36,259 bases of DNA from the NCBI GenBank assembly GCA_022579005.1, contig MU401770.1, positions 1-36,259 of the forward strand. The letters run 5' to 3'. The translations under genes and the position numbers were made by a program. The stretch is from Poronia punctata (taxonomy: Eukaryota > Ascomycota > Sordariomycetes > Xylariales > Xylariaceae). The notes under the pieces were generated by a model. It was not told where the DNA came from, did not search any database, and saw nothing but the letters and a program-made list of their open reading frames with translations. This document shows positions 22,347 through 36,000 of the stretch, piece after piece. Each line of letters starts with the position of its first letter. The stretch's first letter is position 1.

Positions 22347-22512
22347 ATTGTGTTAATTATATTTAGTAAAGTAAAAGGTAAAAAACAGTGCTAAAATTAG
22401 AGTAGCTAGTATATATATTAAATATATAAAATTGATTTATATATATATAACTAGTTTATAAGTATATATTGCTTAACCTTTATAGTTAAGTAATACTTAT
22501 ATTTATTTTTAT
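22347..22512 (+). repeat. Partial copy of the arm repeat (first ~166 bp)
   Basis: Starts ATTGTGTTAATTATATTTAG and matches the first 166 nt of the arm at 22682, including the TTGCTTAAC/GTTAAGTAA stem near its end. Homology stops at about 22512. The preceding TTAATAA is the same as at the 22682 arm. Confidence 0.8.
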
Positions 22513-22681
22513 TAGAATCTCTTTTAATACCTTTAACCTTATTAACTATATTAAAGCTATTAAAACGTAAATATCTTATATATATATATATTTAGTTTTT
22601 AACGTATTAGTTTTAAATTGCGTTAAACTTACTTTATTAAAAAAGTATATACATAGTATACGTATATAGTATATTTAATAA

Positions 22682-24900
22682 ATTGTGTTAATTATATCTA
22701 GCAAAGTAAAAGGTAAAAAACAGTGCTAAGATTAGCGTAGCTAAAATATATATTAAATATATAAAATTAATTAATATATATATATAACTAGTTTATAAGT
22801 GCGCGTTGCTTAACTTTTATAGTTAAGCAATATTTATATTTATTTTAGTTATATATTAGTTAAGCAGTTTAACTTGCGCTTTAACTATAAAAGCTATAAA
22901 GTAAATTATGCTTGCTGCTTAATTAAGTAAAAAGTAAAATATGCTTTATACTTTTTACTTTTTTAATATTATATACTTTTTATTTTAGCTTTATTTTTAA
23001 TATTATAATTATTAAATAACTTAAAGGTATTTTTACTTAGTGCTATATAGTATATATACTTTATACTAAGTATATAAACCTCTTTTTTTATTAGTTATTA
23101 TATATAACCTTGTTATTAATAAACTTAAAATAATTATAGCGCAATTTATAAAGCGCGTAGTTAATTTTTTAATTAACGCGCTATATATATTATATTTTTT
23201 AAAGTAAGCTTTGCTTATTTTTTTAATATTAAATTAATTGTTGTTTAATTTGCTAATATATGCTAAACGCCTTTTTACTTTAGTAGTAACTACTTAGTTA
23301 TCTTTAAAGTAAACCTATTATTTATTATAATAAGTTAATATAAAAAAAATATACTATAAGCTAAATATAATAAAAGAAAATAAAAACAAATATAAACGCT
23401 ATTACTTAATACTACTATATATACTTACTAAAGTTATAAAATTATAAAAAAATAAAAGCTTTAAATAAAAAAGGCTTAAAGTTAGTAAAATGTATATAAT
23501 AAAAAGGTTTAAAAGTAAGTAGCTTATATATATAAGTTACTTAAAAAGTAAAAAGTTAAAAAAGCTTATAATATAAGTAAAAACAAGTTTACTTTTTATG
23601 CTTATAAAAGGTAGCGCATAATTAGCTAGTATAGCTAGTAAAAAAAAGAAATTTAAACAATAAATATATTATTTTTAATTAAGCTATAGCAATTAATAGT
23701 TAAAGTACTAATTTAAATTAAAACGTTAATACTTAGTAAAAAACACTTTTAATAATTAAAAAATATAAGTATAAGAAAAAAACCTAGTATATAAGTATAA
23801 AGTACTTTAAGCTCTAAGCATATATAAACTTAATTAAAAATACTTATAAAAGTATACCTAACTAAAATATAAGCATTATCTAGTTAAATAAAAAAACTTC
23901 AAAAATTTAAAGACTTTTTAAAAGTAAAAGTATAAGCAATTTAATTATAAAATAAGCAGTTAAAGAAAATACTAAGTATACGTTTTTTTAAAGAAATGTA
24001 TAAAACCTTTAGCTAAATATAACTATAAAAGCTAAAGGTGCTAGTTATTTTAAGCTACTTTTCTTATATTTATATTACTTACTATACTAATAAAAGAAAT
24101 TTTAATTAGTTATACTTAGTTTACTATATTTAAGTTTAATTTAAAAATTAAGTTTTATTTTTATATATATATTTTTATATTATAAAAGTTAAAAAAGCTT
24201 TATTATAATATTTAAACTATTTAGTTTAAATAAAACGTATATAATAAATAATAAGTCTACTTTAAAAATAACTAAATAGTTACTACTAAAATAAAAAAGC
24301 GTTTAGTATATATTAGCAAATTAAGTAATAATTAATTTAATATTAAAAGAATAAGCAAAGATTATTTTAAAATATATAATATATATAGCGCGTTAATTAA
24401 AAGATTAACTATGCGCTTTATAAATTACGCTATAATTATTTTAAGTTTATTAATAATACGGTTATATATAATAACTAATAAAAAAAAGTTTATATACTTA
24501 GTATAAAGTATACGTGCTATACATTATTTATATAATACTAAGTAAAAACACTTTTAGGTTATTTAATAATTATAACGTTAAAAATAAAGCTAAAATAAAA
24601 AGTACGTAATATTAAAAAAGTAAAAAGCATAAAGCGTATTTTACTTACTACTTAATTAAATAGCAAGCATAATTTACCTTATAGCTTTTATAAATAAAGT
24701 GCAAGTTAAACTGCTTTACTAATATATAACTAAAATAAATATAAGTATTGCTTAACTATAAAAGTTAAGCAATGCGCACTTATAAACTAATTATATATAT
24801 ATATATATTAATTAATTTTATATGTTTAATATATATACTAGCTACGCTATTTTTAGCACCGTTTTTTACCTTTTACTTTGCTAAATATAATAAGCACAAT
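22682..24900. mobile_element. Foldback-like element with ~650-bp inverted arms
   Basis: The left arm 22682-23329 and right arm 24240-24900 are inverted complements of each other. The outer 60 nt of the right arm, complemented, match the left arm at about 54 positions by eye. They flank a 910-nt centre (23330-24239) that has no open frame. Most differences are transitions, as expected from RIP. The outer ends read ATTGTG..., and no target-site duplication was found. The layout matches a foldback or long-TIR DNA element, or two arms inserted in opposite directions. No transposase is visible. A second copy lies at 28487-30069. Confidence 0.7.
22806..22830. repeat. Conserved stem-loop in the arm repeat
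   Basis: TTGCTTAAC, a 7-nt loop TTTTATA and GTTAAGCAA form a perfect 9-bp stem. The same hairpin appears in the 22347 partial copy, in the inverted right arm near 24750-24775 and in the 28487 copy, with only single transitions in two of them. A second hairpin, GTTAATT/AATTAAC flanked by GCGC, lies near 23152-23180 and also recurs in the other full arms. Confidence 0.6.
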
Positions 24901-27900
24901 CTTTTAAATATAGAATACATTTAAATTTTCTTTTAAATATAAGGAAATATAAGTTTTTAAATTAAAAGCTATATTTACTATTTATTATAATTTAAAAATT
25001 ATTGTATTACTATTTAAAAAACTATAAAAACTTTATTTTAAAAAAGTCCTATTAACCTAATATATTAATTAATTAAATTTAATATATTAAATTAAATAAA
25101 CCTAACTAAACAAAATCCTTTATTAATAGTATATTTAAAAACGTTTGCTTTCTTATTAATTAAGTAGCTATTAAAGCTTATTACTAGGTCTAGTTTAACT
25201 TAAATACTATATACTACTTTTAACTAAGAGGAAAACTTAAAATATAATAGTATATTATTGCAGCAGTTTATAAAATATAGCTATTTATTATAGAACCTAG
25301 GGCTTTTCTTTATAAAAGGCTAAAAAGCTAAATAAAAACAAATTTAAACTTAACTTTAACTTGCTTTCTTTTACCCTCGGCCTTTTTTTAACCTAGCTAA
25401 AAACAAAATGTAAAAGTAAAACTAGTACTAGTTAACAATGCTTTAAATTAAAGCCAATCTTTAAAACTAAGTAACTAATATAGCATATTTTTTAAAAATG
25501 CTAAAAAGGTTTTAACTATTCCTTTTTAATTTATTACTTTAAATAAACAAGATAGTTTTTATTTAATTAATAAATTAGGAATTAAAAACGAGTGTAATTA
25601 GTTAGTAACAAAGCCCCTTTTTATAATGTTTTATAAATTTAAGCATTAGTTATTAATAAGAACTGCTTATTAAAGATTATTAAAAAGCAATATTAAATAT
25701 TAAAAATAATAAACTAAAATGTTAACTTTTTTTAAATATAAGCTATTAATCTAAGAGCTATAGCTTAACGTAAAAGTTTAAGCAATATAAATAAAGTTAT
25801 AAACTTAAATTTTAGTAATTTAAGCGTTTAAAGAAATAAAGCGTACAAGGTAAAAAAAACTGCTTTAAAAAACTAAATTATTTTTCTAACAAGAGCTATA
25901 ACTAAATTTACTTAAAAAAGCTAACAAGGCACTTTAGCTTTTAAAGTACTAAATAACACTAAACATTTACTAAAAATAAAGATTTTATATATTGTTACTA
26001 ATAATAAAGGAAAAAGTAAAGCTAAAGTTTACTTTAAGCTTAGGTATATGCTATTAAAAAACAAAATAGCTTAACTTAAACTATTTTATTAATAATAATA
26101 ATAAAATTACTTATATTACTAGCTATACTAGCAAATTAATAGCTAAAAGATTAATATTGTTTATTATAGCAGGGCTAAAAGCCGCTTTTAAAAACATTAA
26201 AAAAGTTTTACATTACTTTTATTAGTAATACTATAATTTAAACAAATATCATATAGCTTTAATTAAGTACTAAGACTTATAAATAAGCAATAATAACAAA
26301 TTTTAAAATTTTAAAATCAAATTTAGTAAATACGCTAGTTAAGCTTATAATATACTAGCTAAACTTAAAAATAATATATATAATAAGCTATTTTATTAAT
26401 TAAATATACTTTGTATATTAAAGAAAGTAAACCTTTTATTATTTTATCTAAGTATTGCAAGTATACGTAAATATTTAACTACTAATAATATAAAAAGCTT
26501 TTAAATGAAAAAAAAAGTAAAAATAAAAACAACTAACCTAAGAACTAAAAAAGAAAAAGCTATTATAAACAGCACTAGATAAACAACTGCTATATAATTT
26601 ATTTTAAGCTAATTAATTAAATAAAAAAAATAAAAAATGGCTACTATAAAGTTTCTAGTTTTAATACTAAAGCTTATAATGGTTAAATCTACGCTAAGCC
26701 TTCTTTTAAGCAAGCAATGCTATTAATATTAAAAGGTTAGTATTTTACTTATTAAGCTTAAAGTTACTAAAATAGCAATTATAGAAAAAAGCTTTATTTT
26801 AAAAGGTTAAATACTATTTATATTAACTTTATTATAATAAGGGCAATAAAAGATGCAGCACTATTACTAGTAGTAAAAGAGGCACGAAATAAAGCTTAGA
26901 AAGATTATACTTTTATTTTAAGCTACTTATTATATTAGCTTAAAATATAAGTACTTATTAAAATATGTCTTTTTTAAGTTTTTTAAACCTTTTTTAAAAG
27001 TAGTCTTTTAACTAATAAATATATATTAATAAATAATCAAGATACGTTAAGTAATAAACGTTTTATAAATATAAACGGAAATATATACTTGCTACTAAAT
27101 ATAAGTTTTATAGCAAATATATTAAAACACTTAAAACTAAAGACTGTTTAAAGCTTTAAACTTAAAAGGGTTGCTAAATAAAATAAAAAGGCAATATAAG
27201 CTATAGACTAAGGTTTTTAAGCCTATTTCTAAGTATAAAAACATATTATTAAAAGTCCTTTTTTAATTATTAATATAAAATATAATATTATTATTAAAAA
27301 AAAGCTTTTTTATTACTATAATATCTTTATAAATTAAAAGAGTTATTAAATACTTTTGTTAATTAAATAAAAGGTTAATTATTAATCTGTTAAGAAATTT
27401 ATAAATAAAGCTAGAAATTTAATTAAAAATCCTTTTATAGCTTAAAATATAGCAATAAGAAAAAGTCTAATAAATGCTAAAAACAAGCAGCCGTAAAATA
27501 AACATATAGTAAAGTGATTAAACAAAGTTATTAATTAAATCTAAAAACAAATCTAAAAACTAAAAGCTATAATAGTTAAATTAACTTATTTTATAATTTA
27601 AAAAAAGAAAAAGAAATTAGTTATACTGCCTATAATCTTAAAACCACTATAACCCTAAAAAAAGACTTAGGCGCTAACTAAATATAATAAGAGTATAACC
27701 TAATAAAACAAATTTTAAATAAAGAAAACTACAAGCTTCTTTTAAAATTATAACCTAATCCTAGCTTAAAACCTTTTAAAAAAAGAAATACTAATACTTA
27801 AAGATTTTCTAATCTAAAATATAATAGCTATAGCTAATACAAGCTTTAACTAATATAAATATTACCTTTAATAGCTAAGGCTTTTACTATATTAATTAAA

Positions 27901-28486
27901 TAAAATAGCATAAAACGGTTTATTATTAGCTTAAAAGAATTAAACTTAATTATTAAATAAAAAGTAAAAGAGAATATTAGTAGCTAATAAGGAAGATTTT
28001 TAAAATTAAGTTAAATAGCTAGTATTAAAACAATATTATAAACATTTTAATATATTTAGTAAAGCAAGCTTTAATGAAATGTTACTTTAATAAAAAAAGT
28101 AAATTATTATATTACTTTACTAAAAGATTTTAAATCTTTAAATTATACTTTTTTATATAAAGAAATAATAAAGAATGTTATAGCTTGCTAAGAATATATT
28201 TAAAATAACCTAAAAAAGGTATATAAACCCTATTTTATTTTTTTAAGCTACCTTTATATAGTGTGCCTAAAAAAGTAAGTTACTTTATTTTAATATTAAC
28301 TATTAAAAGTTAAAGACTATAATAAAAAAGAATTATTACTTTTTATTTTAAATTAATAAAATATTAACTTAACTTACTAAAGCAAAGTAGTTTATAAAAA
28401 TTAATATTTGCAAATTTTTTAATAACTTTAAATAGCTAAAAAAGAAAGTTATAAACTGCGTTTTATACTTAATATAAATCTAACAA
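24901..28486 (+). repeat. Unresolved RIP-degraded repeat, A-rich on + strand
   Basis: Roughly 3.6 kb with A exceeding T, suggesting a + strand ancestral coding direction. Stops fill every frame. A slightly GC-richer patch at about 25285-25430 has a TATAAAAGG word and pyrimidine runs, which might be an LTR-like promoter. I could not assign a family, and could not show homology to copies A/B. Confidence 0.5.
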
Positions 28487-30069
28487 ATTGTGTTAACTAT
28501 ATTTAGCAAAGTAAAAGGTAGGAAATAGTGCTAAAATTAGCGTAGCTAGTTTATATATTAAATATATAAAATTAATTAATATATATATAACTAGTTTATA
28601 AGTGCGCGTTGTTTAACTTTTATAGTTAAGCAACACTTATATTTATTTTAGTTATATATTAGTTAAGTAGTTTAACTTACGTTTTAACTATAAAAGCTAT
28701 AAAGTAAATTATGCTTAGGGCTTAATTAAGCAGTAAGTAAAATGCGCTTTACACTTTTTACTTTTTTAATATTATATACTTTTTATTTTAGCTTTATTTT
28801 TAACATTATAATTTTTAAATAACTTAAAAGTATTTTTACTTAGTACTATATAGGGCGTATGCTTTATACTAAGTATATAAACTTTTTTTTTATTAGTTAT
28901 TATATATAATCTTATTATTAATAAACTTAAAATAATTATAGCATAATTTATAAAGCGCATAGTTAATTTTTTAATTAATATACTATATATATTATATTTT
29001 TTAAAATAAGCTTTGCTTATTTTTTTAATATTAAATTAATTATAGCTTAATTTGCTAATATATACTAAATACCTTTTTACTTTAATAATAATTACTTAGT
29101 TATTTTTAAAGTAAACTTATTATTTATTATACACTTTTTATTTAAACTAAATAGTTTAAATATTATAATAAAGCTTTTTAACTTTTATAATATAAAAACA
29201 TATATAAAAATAAAACTTAATTTTAAAATTAAATTTAAACGCAGCAAACTAAGCATAACTAATTAAATTTCTTTTTATTAATATAGTAAAGTAAATATAT
29301 ATATAAAAAAGTAGCTTAAAGTAATTAGCACCTTTAGCTTTTATAATTATATTTAGCTAAAAGCTTTATAAAATTTTTTAAAAAACGCATACTTAGTACT
29401 TTATTTAATTACTTATTATATAATTAAATTTTATTATTTATACTTTATACTTTATTAAGTGCAAACTTTATACTTTTACTTTTAAAAAGTTTTTAAATAC
29501 TTTAAATCTTTATGCTTAACTATATAGTGCCTATACTTTAATTAAGTATATTTTTATAAATATCTTCAATTAAGTTTATATATACTTAACGCTTAAAGTA
29601 TTTTATACTTTTTTTATATACTTATATTTTTTAATTATTAAAAGTGTTTTTTACTAAGTACTAACTTTTTAATTTAAATTAGTACTTTAATTACTAGTTA
29701 TTATAGCTTAATTAAAAAAATAGTTTATTTATTATTTATTTATTTTTATTTATTTTTATATTAGCTATACTAGCTAATTATATACTGCTTTTTATAAGCA
29801 TAAAAAGTAAACTTTTTTTTACTTATATTACAAGCTTTTTTTAACTTTTTACTTTTTAAATAACTTATATATATAAGCTATTTACTTTTTAACGCTTTTA
29901 TTATATATATTTTACTAACTTTAAGCCTTTTTTACTTAAAGCTTTTATTTTTTTATATTTTTATAACTTTAATAAATATATATAGTAGCGTTAAATAATA
30001 GCGTTTATATTTTTTTTCTTTTTATTTTTTTTTATTTAGCTTATGCTATATTTTTTTTATATTAACTTA
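28487..30069 (+). mobile_element. One-armed copy of the foldback-like element
   Basis: The arm at 28487-29131 matches 22682-23329 in the same direction. It is followed at 29132-30069 by a segment matching the reverse complement of the 23330-24239 centre. Anchors are TTTAAACTAAATAGTTTAAATATTA near 29142 (shared with the complement of about 24200-24230) and the final ATTAACTTA at 30061-30069. Sequence diverges right where the second arm should begin. The copy is thus the other element read backwards, minus its far arm. No intact frame is present. Confidence 0.7.
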
Positions 30070-33000
30070 TTTTTCTTTTATATATTAGTTTAAAATAGTT
30101 TTAGTCTACTTTTACTTTTATACTTTATGCTTTTTTTATTTTTATATATTTTGCTTTAATTTTAATTTTGTTTATTATAATGCTTATTATTGTTATTTTA
30201 TTAGCGCTTATATATATATTACTGCTGCTTTAGCTTATTAAGTAGCGTACTAAGCAAACGCTATTTATTACTTTTAAAAAAAGATTACTTTTTAGTTTTA
30301 GTTTTATAAAGCTTTTAAATTTAAATAAATTACTTATAAATATTTTTTATTATATAATTATATTTACGCTTTTTTAACTTTTATATATTATAAATATAAT
30401 TTTACTATGTTTTTTATATAAAAAAAAGCTATTATTACTTTTTCTTTTATATTAATTATTTTATTGCTTTTTTAGTTACTACTTTTACCTTTTTTATTAG
30501 TTTTTATATTGCTTTTTTAGTTATATTTATAACCTTTAATAAATTAAACTTTACTTTTAATAAAAGTATTATATAAGCTTTTATTCTTTTTATTTTTTAA
30601 AAAGATTTAAAATAACCTTTATTTTTTATGCCTTGCTTTATTTTTTATTTTTTAAGTTTTAGTATTGCTTTTAATTTTTGCTTTTTAGTATTTTTTATAC
30701 TTTTACTTTTAGCTTATTGCTAAATGCTTATTTTTATATTTTTGCTTAACAACTTTAACTTTATTTTTATTTTAGTTACTATTGCTTTTTTTTTTAAGTT
30801 TTTATATTTAAAGTAGTTAATTTTTTAGTTAAAGTTATTAAGCTGCTTATTATAATACTAAAAAACCTTTACGCTTACTTTTTTAATATAAACTTTTTTT
30901 TTTACTACTTTTTTTTAAGTTTTTAGCTTAATACTTTTCCGCCTTTTAGCTTTAAAGCTTACTTTAAATACTAATAGCGCTTTGCTTTTTTACTACTTAT
31001 TTTATTATTATTTTATAAATTATATTGCTAGTATTAAGCGCTTTTTTAATTATATTTACTATTTTTTTACTACTTTTAATAGTTATTATAAAGTTATTAT
31101 TAACTATTTTAAAGTTATTAAAGCTAGTTTTTATACTTATTACTTTTATTATTAAAGTTATTATAGTTATAAACTAATATAAGTACTTTTTATATACACT
31201 TTACTATTTTATACTAACTTAAATTACATAATAAACTTAAATTATATAACCTTGCTTACTACTTTTATAAAGCTTTATATTTTAAGCAAATTAAAAAACT
31301 TTAAAACAATATTATAAATATTTTTTTATATATATTTATTATACTTACTAACTTTAAATTAGCGTATTAGTAAGCTTTATACTACTATTTGCTTTATTTA
31401 ATATTTATTAAATTAAAACTTTAATAAAAATAATAATATATTTAAAGATTTTTTAAAGTAAATAGTTAGCTTAAAAGTTATTAGTTTAAAATATTAATAG
31501 CTAGTTTAACTTTAAAAGTTATTTAAAATTTTAACTTTAAAAGTTATTTAAAATTAAGTAGTATTAGTATAACTTTTTTTTATTACATATTTTTTATATT
31601 TTATAATATATTTACTATTTAGCTTATATATACTTGCTAATTTATTTTGCTTTATATTTTATATTATATACTTTTTATATATATTATATATATTTTAACT
31701 AAGCACTTTAATATATTATAAATTAAATATTATATAAAAGTATTTAAACATAATATAAAAAAACTTTTTAATTTAAATATATTTAACTTTAAAAGTTTTT
31801 TAAAATTATTTATATTAAACTTATATATTTTATATATTTATATACTATAATTAAAAACTAATTGTTTTTTAATTACTTATTATAAGCTTAATAGCTTAAA
31901 TATTATTATAATAAATTATTTTATTTTATTTAAAGTTTAAGCGTAGCTTTTTTAATAAGCATTTAATTATTATAATCTTTTGCACTATAGCTTTTAAAAT
32001 AATTAGTTTTGCTTTAGTTATTAATATAAATATAATAAATTATTAATATGCTTTTTATATAATAAAGCTACTTTAAAAATTTATTAAATATTTATAAGTT
32101 AACCATTATATTTTTTTATTATTTATAAACAATATATCACTTATAATAACTAAAGCTTATATTATATTTAGCACATTATTTATTACTATTTTTAAAGTAT
32201 ATATTATAAATAAGTATTAAATTACCTAGTTTATAGCTTTATAATAATTTAATTTAAAATTTATAAAAAAGCATAATAGCAATAAAGCTATATATACTAT
32301 ATTTAGCCTAGTTATAATTATTATATAAATAATTAACTTAACTTTTTTTAATATATTTTAATTTGTTTTATTATTATAATATTTTTAAATTTTATAAGTT
32401 TTTTATATAATAAGAAAATAACTAGTATTTAGCTTAAATTAGCTTAGTAAAAGCGCTTAGCTACTTTTTTAATATATTAGTTATAAAGCAAAAAAATAGT
32501 TTTTTTTTATTTATTTTAAATAATATATATTTTAAAAAACTATATAATATTTTTTTAGTTTTTAATCTTATAGCGTCTTTTAATTTTTTAAATAATTAAA
32601 GCTGCTTTATACTTATTTAGTTTATTATAAATAACTAAAAAGTTATTAATATAAAATATAATAAAAACTAATTAATTTTTAGTATATTATAAACATAGTT
32701 TTTTAAGTAATAATTTAAGCTTAAAATCTTTTAATATTAATATAAACTTTTTATATTAAAAAAAGCAAGTTTCTTAACTTATAAAGCGCTTTAAACAATA
32801 ATATTTTTTTTATTATTAACTTATTTAATACTTTATATATTATAAGTTTTAATCTTTTATATATTATATTAAAAAATATACTTTTAATATTAAATTGCTT
32901 AATTTTTTAATTTTTTTAGCTATAATTACTATTATAATCTTAAAAGTTATTATTATTAAAGTAGCTATATAAGTTAATTATAAAGTTTTTATTTACTATT

Positions 33001-36000
33001 AATTACTTTATATTATAAATTATGCTTTATACTTTATAAAAAAACCTTTTTTATTAAACTTATATATAAATACTTATTTAAATAGTAATAGCTTGCTTTT
33101 TGCTTTACTTTTAAAAAATTTTTTATTATATTAAGCAAAAGTATTTAAGTTAGCTTATACTTTATGCTTTTTTAAAATTAGTTTTTTAAAAAGTATATAG
33201 CTAAGTTTTTTTACTTTAAAAGTAGCAGCTTAGTAAAATTATTATAATATATACGCTTTAAAAGCGTTATACTAATTTCTTTTGCTACTTTTTATTATAT
33301 TGCTGCTATAAATACTATATATAATATTTTATACTTATAATTGCTTATATATATAGCTTTTAAATATTTTTAAAAAAAATGTTTATAAAAACTTTATAAA
33401 GTAATTATTTTTAAAAATAAAAATGTTTTTTTTTATATTATATAGTAGTATATATTATATAGCTTAACTTATTAAAGTTATTTAAATTATTTAGCTTAAC
33501 TTTTTTAAGTTTTTAGCTTATATATAAAGCTAGCAAGTAAACTTTTTTTATATATTTATATTTTACTTTAAGCAGCTTTTTTTTATTTTTTTTTAACTTA
33601 AAGCTTTATAAATTGCTTTGCTTTATTTATTTTTTTATTAAAAAATTTATTAATTTTTAATAAAAGTTACTTTAAGTTTTTTATAAAAGCGTTAAAAAAA
33701 TTGCTTATAGCAATTAGCTTTTTTTTTACTATTATTAACTTTATTTTTATTATTTTTTTTTTAACTTTTAATAAGCTTTTTATTAATATTTGCTAAAGTA
33801 ATAGTTTTATTAAAAAAATTTTAGTTTATATTAACTTTAGTTTTTTTAGTTGTTGTGCTTATAATTATAAAGCAGCCTTTTTATTAAAATATAACTACGC
33901 TGCTAGCATAGCAGCTTTTTTAGCAAGCAACTATGCTGCTAACATAGTACTTTTTTTAGTAAGTAATTATAATAATAGCTTTAAAACTTTTGCTTATTAT
34001 ATAAGTGCTTTTTTTATATATTACTTAAAAGCTATTAAGCATTGCTTAACTGCTTTTTTACTTTGCTTAGTTACTTTTAGTACTATATTTTATTTAAATT
34101 AACTTTTTTTATTTAAACTATTTTTAAATAGCTAGCTTTTTTTACGTTTACTTAAATCTAGGTTTAAATTTAAAAGCTTTATGCTTAATATAAATTTAAT
34201 TAAAATAATTAGCTTTATTATCTTGCTTTTTTTATTTTATTACTACTACTTTTATTATTACCTTTTAAATAAAAACTAGGTTATTTTTTTAGTTAATTAA
34301 ATTAACTAGTTATTTTTTATATACTTTAATTAAATATTTATTTTTTTATAATATATATAGTAAAAATAATAAAAGTACTTAATAAAGCTATATTTTAAAT
34401 TTTTTTAATTTTAAGTAAAAATTTAAATATATTTTAAAAAACATTGCTTTTAAGTTTATTATATTATATATTTTTATACTATATTTAATAAAGTTTATAT
34501 ACTTTTTTTATTTAGTTATTTTATACTAATACTTTTTTTAAAGTTTTTTTAAAATTGTTTACTTTAAACTAGCTTTAGTAGCTTAAGCATTATTAAAAAA
34601 AATAAAAGTTTTATTTATAAATAAAGTTTTAAAATATATTTAACTTTTTTTATTAGTTTTTTAACTATACTTACTTTTAACTTTTACTTTTAAAAGCTTT
34701 TAAATAGCTGTACTATATAGTGCTTATTTTTAAGTTAATTAGTTTTTTATAGTGCTTTTTTTAAATACTTTTGCTACTATAGCTACGCTTTTAACTTTTT
34801 ATTAAATAGTTTATTAATAAAGTGTTAAAAAATTTAATTAATTTTAGCAAATTTATATAATTTTATGCTTATATAAATCTTTTTTTTATATTTTTTAAAG
34901 TTATAAAACTACTATTTATTAAACTTAATATTTTAAGTTATAATAAACTTTTTTATAATAAGTATTTATATTTAATATATATTAAACGCTATATATTTAA
35001 TTATATATTTAATATATATATATATAATTTAGTTTTAAATTTTTACTTATTTTTATTAATAAAATAATTTTGCTTTAATAAATATACTTTATACTTATAA
35101 GCTACTATTTTTATTTAGTTAAGCTAAAAGTTACTTATTAGTACTTTGCTTTTTAATAGTATATACTAGTAAAAGTAATAGTTAAACTAAGTATTAAGCT
35201 TTTTTAAAAAGCTTTTATTATTATACGCTTTAAATTAACTTTAATTATATAATTATATAGTAGCTTTAATAGCTTTAAGCTATAGCTTAATTAAAAAACC
35301 TATACTATATAATATAATTTTAACTTTTTTTATAACTTTTTTACTTGCTTATTTAGCTATTTTAATTAGTTTTTTTATATACTTTAATAGTATTTTAATT
35401 TTAATTCTTTTTTTTTTATATTATAGTTTATAACGCGTTTAATTATTAATTATAATTATTACTTATTTATTATTATAGCAAAATAGTACAATTGCAAGCT
35501 TATAGCAACGCTATACTTAATTTTTAAATATAGTAATTTTAGTAAAAACTTTTTATTAAGTTTTACGCTATATTATAAAAGCATATAATATTTTAAAGTA
35601 TTTATTTTTAAAAATAATTAATTAAAATATTTTATTATATTTTTTATTATAATTAAAAAGATTTTAATATACTTTTTAAAACAAATGCCTAGTATATTAC
35701 TTTAAAGCTTTTTAAAAAATTACTTTTAATACGTAGTTAATTATATAACTTTTATACTTAATATATAATATTTTTAAAATTTTTATATTTTTTACTTTAT
35801 AAGCTAAAGCTTTTAGCATTTTAGGTTTTAAGTACTTAAATTTAAAATATTATAATACTTTATTATTTTTTTATAGTTTTAAAAAGTTTTTTAAAAGTTA
35901 AAATATTTATTTAGCAATAGTTATAACTAAACTAGCTATACTTATTATAAACTTTTTTATATAGTTAATGCTTATTATAAAGTATAATTTAAAGTAAAAA

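Noticed and set aside
28772..28960. Minus-strand 62-residue frame in the AT block
   Set aside because: It lies inside the arm repeat. The other arm copies do not preserve the frame, and residues are those of random AT-rich codons.
22347..30069. Repeats as a CRISPR-like array
   Set aside because: Units are hundreds of bases long, few, irregularly spaced and in both orientations, in a eukaryotic nuclear context.
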